Shown piece after piece: positions 1 to 11,369 of a stretch of DNA of 64,000 nt (within the stretch, counting starts at the first letter, position 1; every line of letters begins with the position of its first letter). A program made the position numbers and the translations under genes. Origin of the DNA: Datisca glomerata (lineage: Eukaryota; Streptophyta; Magnoliopsida; Cucurbitales; Datiscaceae); assembly GCA_003255025.1 (NCBI GenBank), contig QANY01004135.1:1054001-1118000 (forward strand), given 5' to 3'. The notes below the pieces were generated by a model, which worked only from the letters and a program-made list of their open reading frames with translations, ran no database searches and had not been told where the DNA came from.

Positions 1-1135
1 GATATGATCCAATATTTGGAGAGAAAAAACGTCATAGAGAGAAAATGCAGGCAAGAAAGCTCCAACAACAAAGTTCTCGGTATTCGTTAATTAATGTGAG
101 ATTGTACAGCTAATCCTTCTTTGGGTCGTACTTGAAATGCCTTAGATCTAGTGAAGCCAAATATGTTTTAGCAAAAATACATGAGGGGATTTACGAAAAC
201 CACATGGGGGAAGTTCATTGGACACAAGGTACTAAATGAGGGGTATTACAGGACAAAGATGCATAAGGAAGCAAAACAATTTATGAAGAGATATGATAAA
301 TGCCAACATATGCCCTTACTCCAAAGATGGAACCAAGAGACTTGAAAATTTGATGAGTCGATGGTCGTTCATGCAGTGGGCATTAGACATTATGGGGCCA
401 TTCTCGATGGATCTCATGCCAAAAATGTTCCTACTAGTCGTGACTATCTATTTTACTAAGTGGAAATAAAGGGTTTTATGGAAAAATATTGTTTGAAGAA
501 GCCTTGATCTTAGACAATGCGTTTGAACTTAGGGGAAGGACAATCAAAACATCCTACGATGGACTCTAAAGTAAAAATTGTCTATCTAGACCATACTATC
601 CACAAGGAAATGACCAAGTGGAAAGGTCAAATAGGACGCTACTAACAAGACTAAAGAAGAGGCTAGAAAAGGGAAAATGGATGGAAGAGCTACATATAAT
701 ATAATGGGCATACAGAACAACTACACATGAACCAACTGGTGAAACCCATTTCAACTAGCTTAAGAGGCAGAAGCAATCAACTAGTAGAAATTGAGAAAAA
801 GATGTAGACAAGTCTCTAAAGTCTAAATTGATTGATAAGTGCTTGGATTTCCTTGAAGAAAAAAGGGAGGGAACACTTATCAGTCTGGCAAACTACAACC
901 AGAAACGAAGGTCATACTTCCAGAAAAGGTTAACTAGTGAGAAAGTTTCAAGTGGGAGATCTAGTACTAAAAAGTATCTTGCAAGAAGGTGAAGGCAAAT
1001 TAAGGCCAAACTAGGATGGCCCTTACCTGGTCAAATGGATTCGCGAAAATGGATATTACCTCCGAATGATGGAAGATGACAGCGACTTACAAAGACATGA
1101 AATATGGCTCATCTATAGAAATATTACGTATGACT
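1..1135 (+). pseudogene. Tat-type Ty3/gypsy integrase remnant (copy 1)
   Basis: The 3' part of a gypsy polyprotein, already running at the window edge. Around 45-75 the reading MQARKLQQQSSRY matches the ARKLQQ segment of the minus-strand copy at 46.3 kb, which lies just before the integrase zinc finger. A segment at about 370-470 reads FMQWALDIMGPFSMD, the start of the catalytic core of gypsy integrases. At 590-690 PYYPQGNDQVERSNRTLL is the region around the catalytic Glu. Stops and frameshifts lie between these blocks, so no integrase can be made. The order integrase, repeat stretch, antisense ORF, LTR that follows is that of the Tat lineage and is repeated in the copy at 34-41.6 kb. Confidence 0.85.
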
Positions 1136-1261
1136 TTGTGACCTTATTTCATTCTCTGAATTAATGAAGCAATAACTTCTGATAGTTTTTTCTCATGTTA
1201 TGGGTTATCCACATAAAAAAAGGCATTCATTTTTCTTGTCTTAAATGTTTTAATGATGCTA

Positions 1262-1510
1262 GAATGAAAAGTAAGGAACAATGTGCGGCCGTTTTCTAAA
1301 GGAAACTAGGGTCCTAGTTCAAAGATGAACCTAAGTTCTTGGGAACGGTCTTTGTAGTGACTTGTGTCCATTCTCTTAAGAAAACCAGGACATGGTTTCA
1401 GAAATGAACCTAAGTCATTAGGAATACACTTCCTAGTGATGCGTGGCCGTTCTCTAAAGGAAACTAGGGTCATGGTTTAGAAATTAACTTGAGTCCTTAT
1501 AAATGAATTT
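1262..1510. repeat. Three diverged ~84-bp tandem units
   Basis: Three tandem units share the order 'gtggccgttctctaaagg', 'aaactagggtc', 'aacctaagt...ttggga'. They lie just after the integrase remnant, exactly where the second Tat copy carries its 56-bp array (37.76-38.29 kb). The two arrays share short words such as taagtccttgggagcgg and aagttcttgggaacgg, so they look like diverged versions of the same noncoding segment of this element family. Confidence 0.6.
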
Positions 1511-1669
1511 CACAATAGCGGGTTACCAATCTCTAAAAAGCAACAAAACAAAGCAAGTGACACAAAATTGCGAATTAGAATTTTTCTAAGTTAATCGGAA
1601 TAGACTTGAGGAGTCCACTTAATAAGTTTTGAGTAGGAAGGTTAAGAAAAAAGGAAAATGGAGAAATTG

Positions 1670-4190
1670 AAATTTTATTGATGAAAAAGAGTGCTTATAT
1701 ATATAAAAAAGGGAGAGTTAATGTAATGCAGGGAAGTACTTAAAGGATTAGGAAATCAATTAATGAGGTTCCACGCACGCTCTAGAAGCTCATCTCAAGG
1801 ATCTCCATGTTGTTGGCTTGGCATGAGAGTCATAGTTTCATCAGAAAAGAGGCATTTGGTAGTGGGACGAGAGCAAGACCTTCACAATAGCCTATGATCT
1901 AAATGGCTTACTCAACTTTATCGAAAGCCTACCAAAATAGAACCTCAACCTCTCTCACATTTTCTTGAACTGCAAGGTCTTTTGTTGACTCTTCTCTTTG
2001 AGCACCTCGTCATGCTTGAAGTTCTCAACCTTGAGAATGACAATCCCTCAGCTTGCTTCTTGGTCGTTTCCCAAAGTTCAGCCTCAACTCCCTTTAGCTT
2101 CTCTAACTCACTCTAAAATTCCCCAATCTAAGCACGAGCCTCCTCCAATTCCCCATGGAATCTAACCGCTTCTTGTTCGCTCTAGCCATAATACTCTTGA
2201 AGAGATAACGATGAATGATGTCCTAGGAAATAAAGAAGAGTTAGTCAAACACACAAAAAAAAAGATTGAAAAAGAAAGAATTCCAAGAGAGTAACTTACC
2301 ATGATCAGATCGTGAGTTAAAGGCAGTGGAAAGGGACCATACGCTCTATTGGCGGTTTCAATTGTTTGCAATCCGCATATGCTACCTAGAAAAATATGTA
2401 ACGCTTATAAGATAAAAGATAAAACAATAATTCATTACAATGAAAAATCATTAATAATTTCACTAGTTAGATAATAAATCATTGAATAGTTGATTATCTA
2501 AAATATGAAAATAAGTAAGTTAGTAATTACATTGTATAAATAAATATTAATATATTATTTAATATTATATTCATATTTCTAAAATAACAAGAATTTCACT
2601 ATCAGTGGCTAGGGACTTGGCCCAGTCTCGAACTTGGGCTTCTCCTTTTTTCTTTATTCATTTTGCTTTTTTCTTTTGTAATGTATTTTTATTATTTTAC
2701 TACTTATTTTGCCTTTTCCTTTTACTAAGCACTTTAGTTTATAAAGTATTTTTAATGAATTTTAAATTAAATATAATAATAAATAAATATGAATATGCCT
2801 TCTAACTACAATAATGTGCAAAGTCGATTTATACAGCTTACCGAATTTTTTATGCGGTTTTACACGGCTCCCATAATATAAGCGTATTATTCGGGAGGAG
2901 TAAAAAATATGTGATTTTTTTCATATTTTTTAGACAAAAAAATTCAGAAAATGAAAAATACGCAAATTAACTGACAATGGCTAAGACCGTATCCGACTCG
3001 CAGAGGATGTTGCGAGCAAGACTATGAGCGGCCAATTGATCATTAAGGAAGCCGATAGAGATTGAGACTGGAAGATCGCTTGTGTAATACCTCAGACACC
3101 AAGTGATGATTTCCTCGACGTCTGACGGAGAAGAGATTTCTTCAAGGGGTCGCTCGGCAAGAGGAGGAGTCACGTGAGGAGGAAGAATCGTTGATAGACA
3201 ATGAACCACACCTCCGTCAGCATCAAGAACTAGAGTAGAGTTTGAGGGTTTGGTTCGCTGATGGACGCGCCTTCCACCCACGTCTCTGATCATAGTCCTT
3301 AACCTCCTCATTGCGTCTCAGCGGGCGATCAGAGGTGCAACTCTTCTTCCTCTTCATTTTTGTTGATCAACGAAGATGAACTCCCATCCTCGGTAAGATC
3401 TGGGGGATGAAGAATGATTGGACGAAAGGAAGGAGTAGGGATAATGGCTGGAACAGTATGGTTGTCAGAATAACACCCACAAGAGTCGTTGTAACCTCCC
3501 TTCTTGGTTCAAGTAACAATTGTCAATCATGAACTTGACAATGATAAGGAGTGTCGATGCGCTCCAAGTTAATCCTCGAGTGAAAAGGCTCCACGATCGC
3601 CTGCTTATCTGTCAACAGGTAGGCAATGAAAATTTGCAATAGAAAAAATCAATGGTAGCGAATGAAGTTAGCAGAAATAAACAGGAATGATGGGCGAAAG
3701 GAGCTTAGGCCAAGAAATTTACTGAGGACTCCCCAGTTGGGAACAATCCAAGGCTGTCTCCACTCCAGTTTCCTTAAATGTTAAGGACATCTCTATCACA
3801 TCCTTTGTTTCCTTTTGAGAGATTCTTTATGAGGACGCTTATGCTGTCATTTCTATGGGCAATATAATAATTTCCCCCTAGACTTCACACGATAGGTAAG
3901 CGTAGGTTGCACTAAACCTAATCTTAAATTGTACAAACTATTCATCGTCTCAAAACAAAGGAGGCCCCTATACGTATATGGAGTAAACAAGGAAGGGGCA
4001 ATGTTGTAATCATAGAAAAACTCTTGAAGTAATGGCGGCAATGGAAACTTAAAACCTAAGACTATATGCGTGGGGTGAAAGGTGATTTGAGCAAGGGGAT
4101 GGCAAGGGAACCCAATTGCCCCCGTTCGGCCTAATGAACATTGTATAGCCTAAGAAACTCTCTGAATTCACTTTCCTGCCTGACCCTATG
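1670..4190 (-). pseudogene. Antisense ORF of Tat element copy 1 (gypsy-type transposon domain)
   Basis: Opposite in strand to the pol remnant. Read from 4190 downward it gives REFLRLYNVH, then at about 4040-3950 QEFFYDYNIAPSLFTPYTYR, which resembles the plant 'putative gypsy type transposon' domain (the PF04195 family). The segment at 3311-2967 gives a 114-residue open stretch, and the part near 2160-1740 is Glu/Lys-rich and coiled-coil-like (HGELEEARA). A short GT-AG intron is inferred at 2299-2223. Tat-lineage elements are known to carry antisense ORFs between integrase and 3' LTR; their function is not known. Many stops and shifts show it is dead. It aligns with the antisense ORF at 40.7-38.7 kb. 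Confidence 0.7.
2400..2960. other. AT-rich block inside the antisense ORF region
   Basis: The second Tat copy has no comparable stretch between the corresponding blocks, so this may be a small insertion. At 2605-2645 a word around cagtctcgaacttggg, read in reverse, vaguely resembles a Pol III B box, but no A box or tail could be tied to it. Nothing coding is supported. Confidence 0.35.
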
Positions 4191-4635
4191 TATGGAAGGA
4201 AAAAAATGGTTTCCTCAAACATCTCTAAGAAAAGAAAATAAATCAGACGAAGAAGATAAAGAATGGAAGAAGAAACTTACGAAAGGTGTAGAGGAAAATA
4301 GTTGAAACTCAAATAAGACGCTCCTATAAAAAGGCATGGACCCGTAATCAAATCTCAAGTTAAAACAAGAATCTCAAACAACGTGATTGAGAAGACGCTT
4401 CGCAGTTAAATGGGTAGCACACAAACAGGCTCAAGGAGGAAAAACCATCATTGCATAGCCGTTGCATATACCTGAGCAATCAATGACGTAAGAGTCACAC
4501 CGCCTAACTGTTCGACTCACGCATCAATGTCTTGCAAGTACCATGGGCCTCATCTCAATGATAACACTGTCGCCTAATGAGGACCACTGGATTTTAGAAA
4601 CTCGCATGATACATCAACAGTGTTACACCATTGAG

Positions 4636-5000
4636 TATAACGGGGGTAATTGTACAGTATCTTTGCTGGCTGATTGCCATTGAATTAGCTGGTAGAAAAT
4701 CAAATGGGAAGAAGCAGACGACCTATGAGTTGGTAAGGGGCAACCATCAAATGGATGGTTCAGATCAGCTTAGTTTCCAATAAGGAATGATATCAACAAA
4801 ATTAGTTGAATATTCCTGGATAGTGGAATAGTCATGTTTCCCAATTATGCAGCAACAAATCAACAAAATATAGGAGAGTATACACTTTATTTCATGTATA
4901 AATAGAGATCGATGTAATCCTAAAATGTATAATACTGGATCCAAGCATAGTACTTAAAGTATTTACGTGTTCCTATACATTCGATAACTATTAATCTGTA
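4636..5000 (+). mobile_element. 3' LTR of Tat copy 1 (5' part)
   Basis: Begins tataacgggggtaatt after an 'attgag' flank, matching tgtaatgggggtaatg after the same flank at 41241 in copy 2. Both contain a TATA-like catgtataaata about 250 bases in (near 4895 here). Similarity between copies fades before 5.0 kb, so the right end is not fixed. Expected role: promoter and end signal of the retroelement. Confidence 0.65.
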
Positions 5001-5084
5001 ACCCAAATAGTCATGATTTCTTACTTTCTACTCTTTACATTCGTTCTATGTTAATCTGTAAAATTCCTTTACAGTGGGAAATTT

Positions 5085-5535
5085 GGCTTAATTTATAATG
5101 ACTAGAACTTTAAATATTTACGTGTTATCTTCAATTCTTTATCTTCTTTTCATCGACTTGATAGAAAGAACGCGTGGAGTACACAACTAGCTGAAGCAAA
5201 GTAGATTGCATCTAAGATTTATTTAATTACACTAAATGATTATTTTTAAGAGATGACATAGATAACTCCAACATTTGGGAATTAAATGATAGTTAGAAAT
5301 ATCTATACTAGATAACACAATGAACTCTAAAACCTTAATAATCGTAATCCCTTGAATTCTTGGTTGGAATTGCTTTGTCTACTTTATCTCACTTATTTTA
5401 ATTTCATTAGAACAAATTTCTTTTCCTTCGAACTATAATTTTGATTCTGTTAAATTAAATTAGGCTTCTCATGGCTTAGTTTTCTATATTCCAATTGATT
5501 TGTTCGCTTGCAAGTGCAATTAAATTTGTACAATA
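5085..5535 (+). mobile_element. 5' LTR of a gag-only gypsy element
   Basis: About 450 bases repeated in the same orientation at 8745-9185, offset 3650. Shared landmarks include ttcatcgactt, 'aagagatgacata', 'gcttagttttctatatt' and the end 'tacaa(t/c)a'. The right end is set by a decayed Athila-like primer-binding site just after it. The left end is uncertain because it abuts the Tat LTR. The copies differ at many sites, pointing to an old insertion. Confidence 0.65.
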
Positions 5536-5542
5536 AGTTTTT

Positions 5543-5559
5543 TGCGTTGTTGTTAGAGA
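5543..5559 (+). promoter_or_regulatory. Decayed primer-binding site (tRNA-Asp type)
   Basis: tgcgttgttgttagaga aligns without gaps to the PBS known for Athila-group elements (TGGCGCCGTTGCCGGGGA). Almost every mismatch is C-to-T or G-to-A, as expected from decay of methylated cytosines. It sits directly after the LTR end, as a PBS should. Confidence 0.6.
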
Positions 5560-5667
5560 CTGCATTAAAAAGTTAATTTAGTCTTGCTTACTTTGATTCA
5601 CACGTTAGTTCTAAGTTAAAAAAATAAAAAATAGCTTTAACCTTAAATAAACGTTCTTAGCTTTTTC

Positions 5668-5745
<78 letters not shown>
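5668..5745. repeat. (TTA)26 microsatellite
   Basis: Twenty-six uninterrupted copies of the trinucleotide TTA, in the leader of the gag-only element. Likely to vary in length between individuals. Confidence 0.98.
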
Positions 5746-5746
<1 letters not shown>

Positions 5747-6384
5747 TTCTTAGTGGCAGGTTTGCGCTTTGTTAGTTTTTCATAGTTCCTTGTTACAACA
5801 ACACTACAAGGTTAGTTTCTTGCCCTTTCTTTTCATTTATTTCTGTTTCGTTTAGTTTGTTAACTATTTTCTTTTTGTTTAAAACAAATAAAAAATTGCA
5901 TGCATAGTCGTAGGTCTCTAATACCTAATTTAGAACTATAGACTGATAGTGTGAGAACATTTCATCGATGAAAGTAAAATTTCAGTCATTTAAAAATCAA
6001 GTAGCTGTTGAACTAAAAGTGTTAGCTTGAATGATCAAAGTAGAATAAGTACGGGAAAAACCTTTTAGAGATTACTTTAGTCCATTAGTTAATCTGAGCA
6101 CCTCATGCATTCAATATCCACAAGTAGGACCTAGGAGCTTTGAATTGAAACTAGTGTGCTTAATTGTCTCTCATCTTTTTATGGTTTGGATAATGAGAGT
6201 CATACAATCATTTGAATATTTCTATGTTGTGTGTAAGACTTTTAAGTATAAGTTTGTTTTCATTCTCATTGAAAGATATAGCTAGATCATAAATAAACAC
6301 ACAACTGATAAATAACATTCAATCTCGGGAACATATGGATGATAAATTTTTTTGAATAAATACTTTCCCATTTATAAAACTAAT

Positions 6385-6515
6385 GTTATTTGCAGCGAAA
6401 TCTAATAATTTACAAAAAGGAGGATGAACAATTCTATGAAGCTTGGGAGAGATTTGAAGGCCTGCCTTTGAAATTTTCTCATCACGGTTTCGAGAAACGG
6501 CATCAGTGCCAAAAT
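6385..6515 (+). pseudogene. Athila/Tat-like gag remnant
   Basis: The plus strand reads YKKEDEQFYEAWERFEG, then SHHGFEKRHQCQNFLE, then a stop. The EAWERF...HHG pattern is the signature of plant gypsy gag (retrotransposon gag domain) in the Athila/Tat group. It lies between the two direct LTRs and on the same strand as the PBS. No protease, reverse transcriptase or integrase was recognised between 5.5 and 8.7 kb. Too short and broken to be functional. Confidence 0.6.
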
Positions 6516-6544
6516 TTTCTAGAATGATTAATGCCACAAGCATT

Positions 6545-8740
6545 AAAAAATTACGAGGTTTTTTGGTAAAAATAAATAAAAAAATTTAAAAATTAAAATT
6601 TAAGGTATTGCGTCTCTCTTTATTTCTATATATTTTGTGTATTTGCAATTACTATTGAGACTAGGGATCATTGAAGATAATATTTAGAGCGGGTTTGGTG
6701 GTGTGGGTTTTTTATAGTAAAAATAATTAAAAAACTTAAGGCATTGTGATATGAGCTATTGATACTACATGGGCTTTCTTACTTTAGTATTGATATTATC
6801 CTTGGCTTAGCTCATTGTGACCCATGTTTATTATTTTTGCATGTTAATGTTAGCGACTAGTGTGAATTAAAAAATTTAGTTATGTTGATTTTTTTGGGAT
6901 TATTTGCATGTCATAATGAACATTAAATTGAATCTAATAGAGTTTTGCATGTCATCTTTTCAAAGATGACATGCTATTGGCCCTTTATTTATTTGTAGCT
7001 TAGAGTTTATTTTTTTGATATTGCATTTGAAAAGCCTGAGTTGGTGTCCGTTGATGGCTATAGAGTTCAAAAAATGATAGTAAGTAGTCGTTAAAGACTT
7101 TCTAACCTACCGATTCAAATTCCCATAGAAGCCCATCTTGAGACATAAAATAAAAAATCTATGATTTTTTTCTTCACACATCAAGCGCTAATTATATGAT
7201 ATTCTATGGCTAATTCTATGGCTGAGAAAGTAGAGACTAATTGTTCTTAAAAGTAGTGTAAATAAAAAAGGAGGAAAGGAGAAAAGGAGAAAACAAATCG
7301 CATCTTTCGGAAGAAAACAAATTGAATTCTCCTCTTTTAGAAAAAAGAGCATCCTCAAGTTTTGAAATCTTTATATTTCTTATTCATGATTTTTTATTTA
7401 ACCATTGTATCCCCTACTTCATTACTCTTGTCTTGAACCACGTTACAATCCATGAAAAAGACATTCTTTATTTTGGAAAGCTGGTGGTATGGGCTCTCTA
7501 GAGTGTATTAATGCTTAAAAAAAATAAACGAGTGTGACTCAATCCTAAGTTTTGGACATTTTCTTTTCATTAGATGAAAGTGCAAGATTTGTTATGTTCT
7601 TTTCACTAATTATCTATGTTTTTTTTTAGTGTTTGCAAATTTTTGTGAGAATTCTATCACTGAAAAAAAAAATAGATTATCACCTAAATGTGCGATTTGG
7701 GGTATAATATATTTTCTTAAAAGGAACTTGATTAGTTTAACTTTGATAATTGATCATATTTGCATGAGTTTACTCAATTGATATATGTTAACTGTAGTTT
7801 GGGAGTCATAATTTTCTAAACTACGTATAATGCTCTTACTATTTTTTTAGTGTTGTTACTAAATTGATTGAGAAAGTGAATGCAAAATACTTTGAAAACA
7901 AGAATATAGTCTTTCTAATTAGTTGTTTTTAGCTTTCTTTTAATGTTTATGGGTATCATCTTCAGAAACCCTTATGAGACTATATCTTGTTCACTAAGAT
8001 CCCCTTTAAGTTTGAAGGCTCGTTGCATATGCTAAATGCAATCAAGATCACCTATTGAAATGGTTTAGTTAGGATTTATTTTGTTTTTTTAGCTTTTTAT
8101 TTATTTTTTCTTGAAGGCTCGAGAAATCTAGCTTTGAGAGTATTTGGTGTGCATGAGAGTTTTTTCTTTTTGAAACAGGAGTCCCAGAAAGTCTGTCCTT
8201 CATCACACAGTGAAAACCGTGTATATCCATCACTTGTTACCTTAGATTTGTTCCACTGCTACGCATCTATTCATAAATTCATCCCGTTGTTTAAAGCCAC
8301 TAATAATTTTGCGCCAAGTGTGTTATAAGTTCCAACACCCTGTTCAAAAGAAATTATAATTCCCCTAACTTCTCTCTCCTCTGAAGGCTATTCTCACTAT
8401 GTAGATGATTCAACCTAAGGAACATGTCTCAACATGATGAGGGGGGAGAGACGTGAAGTGTTGGAGACGTGCAGCCATTCACGTGAGTGATTCGACATGT
8501 GGACGAAAATTCAACATGTTTTTATGGGTATTATATTTGATTCCCTACCTCGATTATGTCTTTCAAATTTTGTCATACTAGGGTTGAAGATGGAACTTTA
8601 TTTGATTTAGTAGCTTTCCTTTTATTAGATTAGTTATCTATCATGTGTTCTTCAATGTTTATGAATCTGACTTATTTTAGATAATTAAATTAATATCCCT
8701 TTCATCTGTAATGTCAAGCATTTTTATAGTTGGAAGATTT
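6545..8740. other. Internal noncoding part of gag-only element
   Basis: AT-rich sequence between the gag remnant and the second LTR. I see no recognisable domain on either strand; the plus-strand open stretch at 8134-8328 has no family I can name. Confidence 0.5.
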
Positions 8741-8744
8741 AATT

Positions 8745-9185
8745 TATCTTGGAACTTTAATGATTAATATGTTACCTCTGATTCTTTATCTTTTTTTCAT
8801 CGACTTAATGCATAGAATGCATGGACACAAAACTAATTAAAGCGAAGTAAGTCCCATCTAAGATGTATTAGTTGAGCTAAATTGTTATATTTAAGAGATG
8901 ACATAACTGATAATTAGAATTGCTAGAGTAGATAACATTAGATTCTAAAAGACTAGTCATCTTAATCTCTTGAATTATTGTTTTAAATTGCTCTGTCTAC
9001 TTCATCTTACCTTTTCAATTTCAGTGTTCCAAATTTATTTTCGTTCGAGCTTAGAATTTTAATTCTCTTAGATTGATTAAGGTTTTCTTAACTCTAGTAG
9101 ACCTTGTGGGATCAACCTTGTAGCTTAGTTTTCTATATTCTAACAGATTCATGCGCTTACAAGTATGATTAAAACTTATACAACA
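8745..9185 (+). mobile_element. 3' LTR of the gag-only gypsy element
   Basis: Direct repeat of 5085-5535. It also holds 'accttgtgggatcaaccttg', typical of the LTR end region of Athila/Tat elements. It ends tacaaca and is followed at once by a copia gag fragment on the other strand, so one of the two inserted into or next to the other. Confidence 0.65.
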
Positions 9186-9189
9186 AGTC

Positions 9190-9679
9190 TAACAGAGATG
9201 TCAATACCATATCAATCTAGATCCATCCATCCATTTCAGCACCTAAGATTTTCATCTCATTAAGGTAACCAATCACTTTAAGTAAATGATCTCTAACGGG
9301 AGTTCCGAGCTTCAACGTTCATGAGATCCTTCATGGCTTCTACCTTAGCTTGCCGCACTTGATTTCCAAACATTTCTTGGACGTTAAGGCATAATATCCA
9401 CATCCATGGACATGGATTGATGTTGCTATTGCAAAACAATGATCCTAGAGGCCCACATATAGCATCGTGCAAACTCATCCTCCTTATTTCGTGCAGAAGA
9501 ATATTGTCTCCTCCTTAAAAGAACTTTTCACTAGGAATTGAAGGATAAGGCTCGATAAGGACAAACTTCATTTCCTCAGCAAATAAGATAATATCCAAGT
9601 TCTGCTTTTAGTTAACATAATTTGTGTCATCGACTATATTCTCAATTTGTATAGATATTAATGGGCTCATGGATGACAT
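9190..9679 (-). pseudogene. Ty1/copia gag N-terminal fragment
   Basis: Read from 9679 down: MSSMSPLISIQIENIVDDTN, then a stop where the family usually has Trp, then KQNLDI; later EMFGNQVRQAKVEAMKDLMN and HLLKVIGYLNEMKILGAEMD, followed by IDMVL. This is the order of the copia gag (UBN2-type) domain. Several stops and at least two frameshifts are present. The fragment stops exactly at the gypsy LTR end. Its lineage differs from the gag of the copia element at 14.8-19 kb. Confidence 0.75.
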
Positions 9680-10965
9680 TTTAAATACTGAAAAATAATT
9701 TAAAAAATCTTAATTATTACATGAACATTCTAATTTAACATAATATAACATGGTCATACAAACTCAAAATAAACATTTAATGTATGCAACGATATCCTAA
9801 CTGTCACAAACATATACACGTTTAGGAAAAATACACATTTAAAAGTTACATATGATAGTATAATCCAATTAATTAGTGATTTGATATTAATATCTAGTAA
9901 TCCTATTAATCCAATATGAATGTCTAGTAGTGAATTGAAGTTAAGCTTCAGTCTCTCAAAATAAATAATAAGAACCGCTTAGGTGAGATACTACATAAAA
10001 GTCAAGTGCATGCCACTATTTCACCCTCAAACTCATGAGAGTGAACAACTCCTACTTATCAAGGTGATCATTACGAAGATCCTATTTGTAATATTTGATG
10101 CTTCATATATCCTCTTTTAAGGAGTTTCCAGGATTGAAGATGATGTACCCTAATACCTTACTATAATCCAATAATGGAGATTGTGAGTTTCGATTAAGAA
10201 TCTCGCTTTCATTTGATTTTCTAAATTACATGAATTTTTATTGCCATTAGTGACTATGTTTCATTGGATAGTAAGCCAACCTAACCTTTAGTAATAGATT
10301 AGACAAGCATACTCAATTAGTAATTTATTTAGGTCGATACAACTTTATCTAAATTCTAATAATCTCATAACTTAATTAATCACTAATTAATTAACATCTA
10401 GCAAGACTATCAAAATTAAAAATTACATATAAATAAACCTAATAACATACTTTTGGAATTAGATATTTATGTTTCTAATCGATTATGCTTAATTTTATCT
10501 TCATTATGCAATCATAAACATTTATCCTTCTATAAACCTAGAGCCATGGGGTATCCAAAACTGATGTGCATAAAATGAAATTATCTAAGCATTCAGAGCA
10601 TAAATACCATAAACAAAACAACATGGTATAAAAGATATAAATCTAAAATGTCTTAAGAGATAAACTCTAGCCTTGCATAACCCTAATCCTATCGTAAGTT
10701 AAAAATAAAAAATAAAATCTTCAAGAGAGGCTGAGGTATGATCCTCAGGCCCTGTAACCATCAACTGTTGCTTGCCACCAAAGATCTCACCGACCATAAG
10801 CTGCCAGGGTGAGGCGCCACAACCATTCAGCGATAGCCAGCTACTATTGTGAAACAAGAGTCATTGTTGTTTCTGCTGCAAGGCAACATCGCTACCGTTG
10901 TAGCCTTGCATGCAGTAGCTGTGTGCGCCCCCCACGTGTGGTGCAGTCGCCTGCTATGCCGCTAT
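9680..10965. other. Unassigned stretch, possible copia leader
   Basis: AT-rich to about 10.69 kb, then a short GC-richer piece up to the CACTA element. No convincing protein. It lies upstream of the copia gag start on the minus strand and, with 14305-14530, flanks the CACTA insertion, so it may be the long untranslated leader of that copia element. This is inference from position. Confidence 0.35.
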
Positions 10966-11325
10966 CACTACTAAAAAAGTCAGCTACAATGACAGCCATA
11001 CATATTTTAATGACATGTTTGTTAAACTTGTCATAGAAAAAGACTCTTGGCGGAGAGAATTTACTTTTTGGAGTAATGTGACAGTGTTTACAAACACTAT
11101 CATCAAATGCTCATATACTATGACAACTATTTTTTAAGTTGTCATACAATGTTTTTGCTTTTTTTAGAGATGTAGACATGACGGTAATTACCAGATTTCA
11201 TTTTAATTACAAAAATATCATCTATATATTACTGAAATTTCTCACAACCCTAACATTACCTCTCATCTTTCTCATCTCTCAAACAATCGAAGTCCCTCAC
11301 CCTCTCTCTCACAACCCGAAGTCTC

Positions 11326-11326
<1 letters not shown>

Positions 11327-11362
<36 letters not shown>
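11327..11362. repeat. (CT)n microsatellite in CACTA leader
   Basis: A run of CT dinucleotides inside a wider pyrimidine-rich stretch (about 11280-11430). A similar pyrimidine-rich leader lies inside the CACTA end at 50.3 kb. Confidence 0.9.

Positions 11363-11369
<7 letters not shown>

Noticed and set aside
2590..2660. Possible SINE from a B-box-like word in reverse (aagttcgagactggg)
   Set aside because: No A box at the right distance, no tail and no target duplication were found.
8134..8328. A 64-residue plus-strand ORF in the gag-only element
   Set aside because: No family resemblance, no splice context and AT-rich surroundings; not enough to call a gene.
10809..11036. A 75-residue plus-strand ORF at the left CACTA boundary
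   Set aside because: It crosses the transposon terminus and has no recognisable domain, so it is a chance ORF made by the insertion.
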